This document shows, piece after piece, positions 61,727-64,000 of a stretch of 64,000 bases of DNA. A program made the position numbers and the translations under genes. The stretch spans positions 41,203 through 105,202 of the forward strand of contig JADFNB010000005.1 in assembly GCA_022563595.1 (NCBI GenBank). Reading direction: 5' to 3'. Under the pieces are notes generated by a model. It was not told the DNA's origin. It saw only the letters and a program-made list of their open reading frames with translations, and did no database searches. The stretch's first letter is position 1. Each line of letters starts with the position of its first letter. The DNA is from Gemmatimonadota bacterium. GTDB lineage: Bacteria; Gemmatimonadota; Gemmatimonadetes; Gemmatimonadales; GWC2-71-9.

Positions 61727-62854
61727 GTGAGCGTGCTCCTTGCGGTGCTCGTAGCGGTGCAGGCGGCCGCCGGTGACATCGACCGCGCCGTGCTCGACGG
61801 CGTTTCGGCCGGGATCTATCCGGCTGCCGTCGTCGTGGTCGGCACGCGCGACAGTGTCCTTCACGCCCGGGGCTACGGCCATTTCACCTGGGATGCGTCG
61901 AGCCCCGTGCCTACGCCCGACAGCTCGCTGTTCGACCTGGCGTCGCTCACCAAGGTCGTGGCCACGGCCTCGGCTATCATGCTCCTTGCTGACCGCGGCC
62001 GTGTGGCCCTCCGCCGGTCGGTCGCCGCGTATCTCCCCGCTTTCCGCGGCGAGGGTAAAGCCCGCGTCACGGTCCGCCACCTCCTGGAACATCGCTCCGG
62101 ATTGCGGGCGTTCCTGCCGCTGAACACGCTCGCGCGCGACATGGAAGCAGCCCGGCAGCTCGTCTTGACGGAGCCGTTGCGCTGGGAACCGGGCGCGCGC
62201 ATGGAGTACAGCGACCTGAACGGAATGTTGTTGGGATGGGTCGTCGAGGCCGCGGCCGGCAGGCCGCTCGACGCGTTCGTAGCCGCTGAGCTGTTTGCGC
62301 CCCTAGGGATGACACAGACGATGTTTGTGCCGGCGCGACGGTTGCGCGGGCGAACGGTGCCCGTCGGTCTGTGGCGCGGGCACGCCATCGCCGGGCAGGT
62401 CCATGACCAGAACGCCGTCCGCCTCGGAGGTGTCTCCGGGCACGCCGGCCTCTACTCGAGCGGTCTCGACCTCGCGCGCTACGCGCAGATGATCTTGCGG
62501 CGCGGCCGGACCGAGACGGGGGACCAGCTCATCCGGACGGGTACCGTCGAGCTGTTCCTGCGACGCGGCACCGACGCCCGCGCGCTAGGCTGGGCGATGC
62601 GCGATACGACGAGCGAAGACAACACCGGGAGCCTGCTCTCGGCGTCCACTGTGGGGCACACCGGATATACCGGCACGTCGATCTGGATCGATCCCGACCG
62701 GAACCTGTTCGTCATTCTGCTCACCAACCGTGTATTCGCCCCCCGAACCCGCCGGTCGATCCCGGGCCTGAAGCGCGTGCGCGGCGCCGTCGCCGACGCG
62801 GCGGTGAGGCTCTACGAGACCTGTTGTGCCTCGGCGGTGGACCGTGACCGCTGA
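61727..62854 (+). CDS. beta-lactamase-fold serine hydrolase
   Basis: The catalytic tetrad motif is S73-L-T-K76 (FDLASLTKVVAT), with the YSDLNG Tyr-x-Asn equivalent near residue 160 and a HTGYTGT motif near residue 310, in place of KTG. This is the class C beta-lactamase/esterase family, which includes D-alanyl-D-alanine hydrolases and esterases. A short hydrophobic N-terminus (SVLLAVLVAVQAAAG) suggests export. The start is GTG 61727, divergent from the M28 gene by about 50 bp. The substrate cannot be told. Confidence 0.88.
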   Translation: MSVLLAVLVAVQAAAGDIDRAVLDGVSAGIYPAAVVVVGTRDSVLHARGYGHFTWDASSPVPTPDSSLFDLASLTKVVATASAIMLLADRGRVALRRSVAAYLPAFRGEGKARVTVRHLLEHRSGLRAFLPLNTLARDMEAARQLVLTEPLRWEPGARMEYSDLNGMLLGWVVEAAAGRPLDAFVAAELFAPLGMTQTMFVPARRLRGRTVPVGLWRGHAIAGQVHDQNAVRLGGVSGHAGLYSSGLDLARYAQMILRRGRTETGDQLIRTGTVELFLRRGTDARALGWAMRDTTSEDNTGSLLSASTVGHTGYTGTSIWIDPDRNLFVILLTNRVFAPRTRRSIPGLKRVRGAVADAAVRLYETCCASAVDRDR

Positions 62855-63221
62855 GCCGGGCATCGATCGCCCCATTCTCATCTACGACGGCAGTTGCGGT
62901 TTTTGCCGTCGCTGGGTATCGCGGCTCAAACGTTGGGACCGGGCCGACCGGATACGGCTGCTGACCCTCCAGGACGATGCCGCACCCCACGTATCGGCCA
63001 GGGCCCGGACCGAGCTGGAGCTGGCCGCTCACGTCGTGCTGCCGTCGGGAGAGGTGCTCGCCGGTGCGGCGGCGTTCCATGCCCTGTGCCGCTATCTTCC
63101 CGGAGGATGGCTGCCGCGCGGGATCCTCTCGCTACCAGGGGCGCTGGCCATGGCCGAGCGGACCTATCGCTGGATCGCCCGCAGGTGGGGACCGGTTGGC
63201 GACCGGGAGCACGGAGGCTAG
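62844..63221 (+). CDS. DCC-family (DUF393) thiol-disulfide oxidoreductase-like protein
   Basis: The family signature is DGSCGFCRRWVSRLKRW near the start. The two Cys resemble a CxxC redox pair, and the DxxC-type name of the family refers to the preceding Asp. The rest is a small alpha/beta domain with a hydrophobic helix. It starts at GTG 62844 within the end of the hydrolase gene (11-nt overlap). A role in thiol-disulfide exchange is predicted but not proven. Confidence 0.8.
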   Translation: MTAEPGIDRPILIYDGSCGFCRRWVSRLKRWDRADRIRLLTLQDDAAPHVSARARTELELAAHVVLPSGEVLAGAAAFHALCRYLPGGWLPRGILSLPGALAMAERTYRWIARRWGPVGDREHGG

Positions 63222-63234
63222 GTTGGAGGCAGTG

Positions 63235-63275
63235 GGCAGTGGGCAGTGAGCGGTGAAAAGTGTAAAGTGAAAGAG
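63235..63275 (+). repeat. GGCAGTGG and GTGAAAAGTG dispersed repeats
   Basis: GGCAGTG is repeated three times (CAGTGGGCAGTGGGCAGTGAG, part at 63229-63250) and is followed by GTGAAAAGTGTAAAGTGAAAG. The second part resembles the unit seen at 24240 and 46459. It lies just before the SufT-like gene and includes its upstream region. Confidence 0.5.
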
Positions 63276-63281
63276 GCGGTC

Positions 63282-63584
63282 ATGGCAGGGCTCACCGAAG
63301 AAGTCGTTCGTAAGAGCTTGCGTTCGGTGAAGGATCCCGAACTCAACCTCAACATCATGGATATCGGGTTGGTTTACGACGTCGATATCGAGGACGGGAA
63401 CGTGACGGTAAAGATGACGCTCACGTCACCGGGCTGCCCGGCCGGCCCCGAGATCCTCGGCGACACTGAGCAAGCGGTCAGGGCTCTCGAGGGCGTGAAG
63501 GACGTGCAGGTCGAGCTGGTCTGGGAACCGTACTGGACGCCGGAGCGGATCGACCCGCGCGTGAGGGCGTTTCTCGGGCTGTAA
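63282..63584 (+). CDS. SufT/MIP18-family (DUF59) iron-sulfur assembly protein
   Basis: The 100-residue protein is a single DUF59 domain: VRKSLRSVKDPELNLNIMDI, then GLVYDVDIEDGNVTVKMTLT and SPGCPAGPEIL with the conserved Cys. The C-terminus includes VELVWEPYWTPERI, as in SufT and PaaD. It probably takes part in Fe-S cluster maturation. I chose ATG 63282 (AGAGG upstream) over a longer GTG frame from 63246, whose first residues come from the dispersed repeat. The rest of the SUF operon is not in the window. Confidence 0.85.
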   Translation: MAGLTEEVVRKSLRSVKDPELNLNIMDIGLVYDVDIEDGNVTVKMTLTSPGCPAGPEILGDTEQAVRALEGVKDVQVELVWEPYWTPERIDPRVRAFLGL

Positions 63585-63609
63585 ACGGGAAGCCAAGCAC
63601 GGAAAACGG

Positions 63610-63629
63610 TGGCGGGTTTCGGCCCGCCA
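63610..63629. terminator. hairpin between convergent SufT-like and rnd genes
   Basis: The 7-bp stem TGGCGGG (63610-63616) and CCCGCCA (63623-63629) closes a 6-nt loop and is followed by TTGTCATTTT. It lies between two convergent genes. Confidence 0.55.
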
Positions 63630-63632
63630 TTG

Positions 63633-64000
63633 TCATTTTGCGGCCCGCAGGATGGCCTTCTTGCCGAGTGATTCGCGCTGCCAGCTCCGCAGCTCGGCGA
63701 TCTGGTCGAGATCATGTGAGTTTCGGGGTGCGGCCCGGGCGATCGCCTGTAGCGTGCCGTTGGGGCACAGCAGGCCGGGGTCCAGGGCGACGGCCTTGGC
63801 GCGTTCGGCCCGCAAGGTCCGCAGTGACTGGTAGCGCGCCTCCGCCTGCGGATCGGATGGCCTGCGCGGCGCGCGCCGCACGTTGGGCCACTCTTCTTTC
63901 GGCGTCTGTCGGCCGGCCTCGATCGCGCTCAGCAGCTGCTTGCCGTAGCGATGCGCGGCGGACGACGGAACCACAGCGATCTTCTCGAGTTCGCTCGCGC
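63633..64000 (-). CDS. rnd: ribonuclease D, C-terminal part (HRDC domain), runs off the window
   Basis: The frame stays open to the right edge, so the gene starts outside. The visible 122 or so residues match the HRDC region of RNase D (SSAAHRYGKQLLSAIEAGRQ, then LDPGLLCPNGTLQAIARAAP and IAELRSWQRESLGKKAIL). These follow the usual 'GLDPGLLLPNxTLxxIA' pattern. RNase D trims tRNA 3' ends. The catalytic 3'-5' exonuclease domain is not in the window, so an HRDC protein of another kind cannot be fully excluded. Confidence 0.75.
   Translation of the reverse strand, partial: ASELEKIAVVPSSAAHRYGKQLLSAIEAGRQTPKEEWPNVRRAPRRPSDPQAEARYQSLRTLRAERAKAVALDPGLLCPNGTLQAIARAAPRNSHDLDQIAELRSWQRESLGKKAILRAAK

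Overview
The window is 64 kb of gene-dense, high-GC bacterial chromosome. It looks like a member of the Gemmatimonadota or a close relative. This is an inference from gene content: secreted proteins with an 'xAQ' style signal cleavage site, a GWxTD-domain lipoprotein, a long Ser/Thr kinase ending in a TolB-like domain plus TPRs, several M28 peptidases, and a didermic envelope (YidC, TonB-like, beta-barrel proteins, lipoproteins). No 16S rRNA gene is present to settle it.

Positions 1-16.5 kb are accessory and metabolic. They hold hypothetical and secreted proteins, a C-terminal remnant of a methyl-accepting chemotaxis protein, a histone-H1-like protein, signal peptidase I, a TolB-like beta-propeller, an outer-membrane barrel/lipoprotein pair, P5C dehydrogenase, a haem-motif porin, a LuxR-type two-component system and a D-aminoacylase-like amidohydrolase. 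Two tandem arginine-rich microproteins close this part. An M28 peptidase follows (16.6-18.1 kb).

Positions 18.28-21.07 kb form a small genomic island. A receptor-like Ser/Thr kinase gene lies between an intact tRNA-Phe gene and a 44-bp direct repeat of the 3' half of that tRNA. This is the classical footprint of tyrosine-recombinase integration, yet no integrase is present.

Positions 21.1-26.3 kb carry a FAD oxidoreductase, upp, a NUDIX hydrolase, and an ECF sigma factor with its zinc anti-sigma factor. Positions 26.4-36.6 kb are a tightly packed, co-directional run: holA, a SPOR protein, mutS, a TonB-like lipoprotein, cystathionine beta-synthase, queD, ddl, rhomboid, a macro-domain protein, a putative metalloprotease and a small protein. 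Many of these genes overlap by 1-4 nt.

Positions 36.6-43.3 kb are the replication-origin neighbourhood. mnmE, yidC, yidD, rnpA and rpmH run leftward, and dnaA and dnaN run rightward, with a candidate oriC between dnaA and dnaN. Positions 43.3-52.4 kb hold a barrel/lipoprotein pair, RNase P RNA (rnpB), an AraC-like regulator, pyrE, a soluble kinase, and an operon of a GWxTD protein, a lytic transglycosylase and a DGK1/VTE5-like membrane kinase, followed by a cold-shock gene. Positions 52.5-64 kb hold polA, a DUF4031-like protein, a PQQ-like propeller lipoprotein, an MMPL exporter, a matrixin-like protease, a second M28 peptidase, a beta-lactamase-fold hydrolase, a DCC-family protein, a SufT/MIP18-like protein and the 3' end of an RNase D gene.

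Three observations stand out. The first is the integrase-less, att-flanked kinase cassette. The second is evidence that rnpA and the transglycosylase gene start at CTG codons embedded in CTGA stop/start overlaps, so that all four NTG codons appear at NTGA junctions here. The third is the pair of tandem DRR/ERR-repeat microproteins. All functional calls come from reading motifs; no database search was run.
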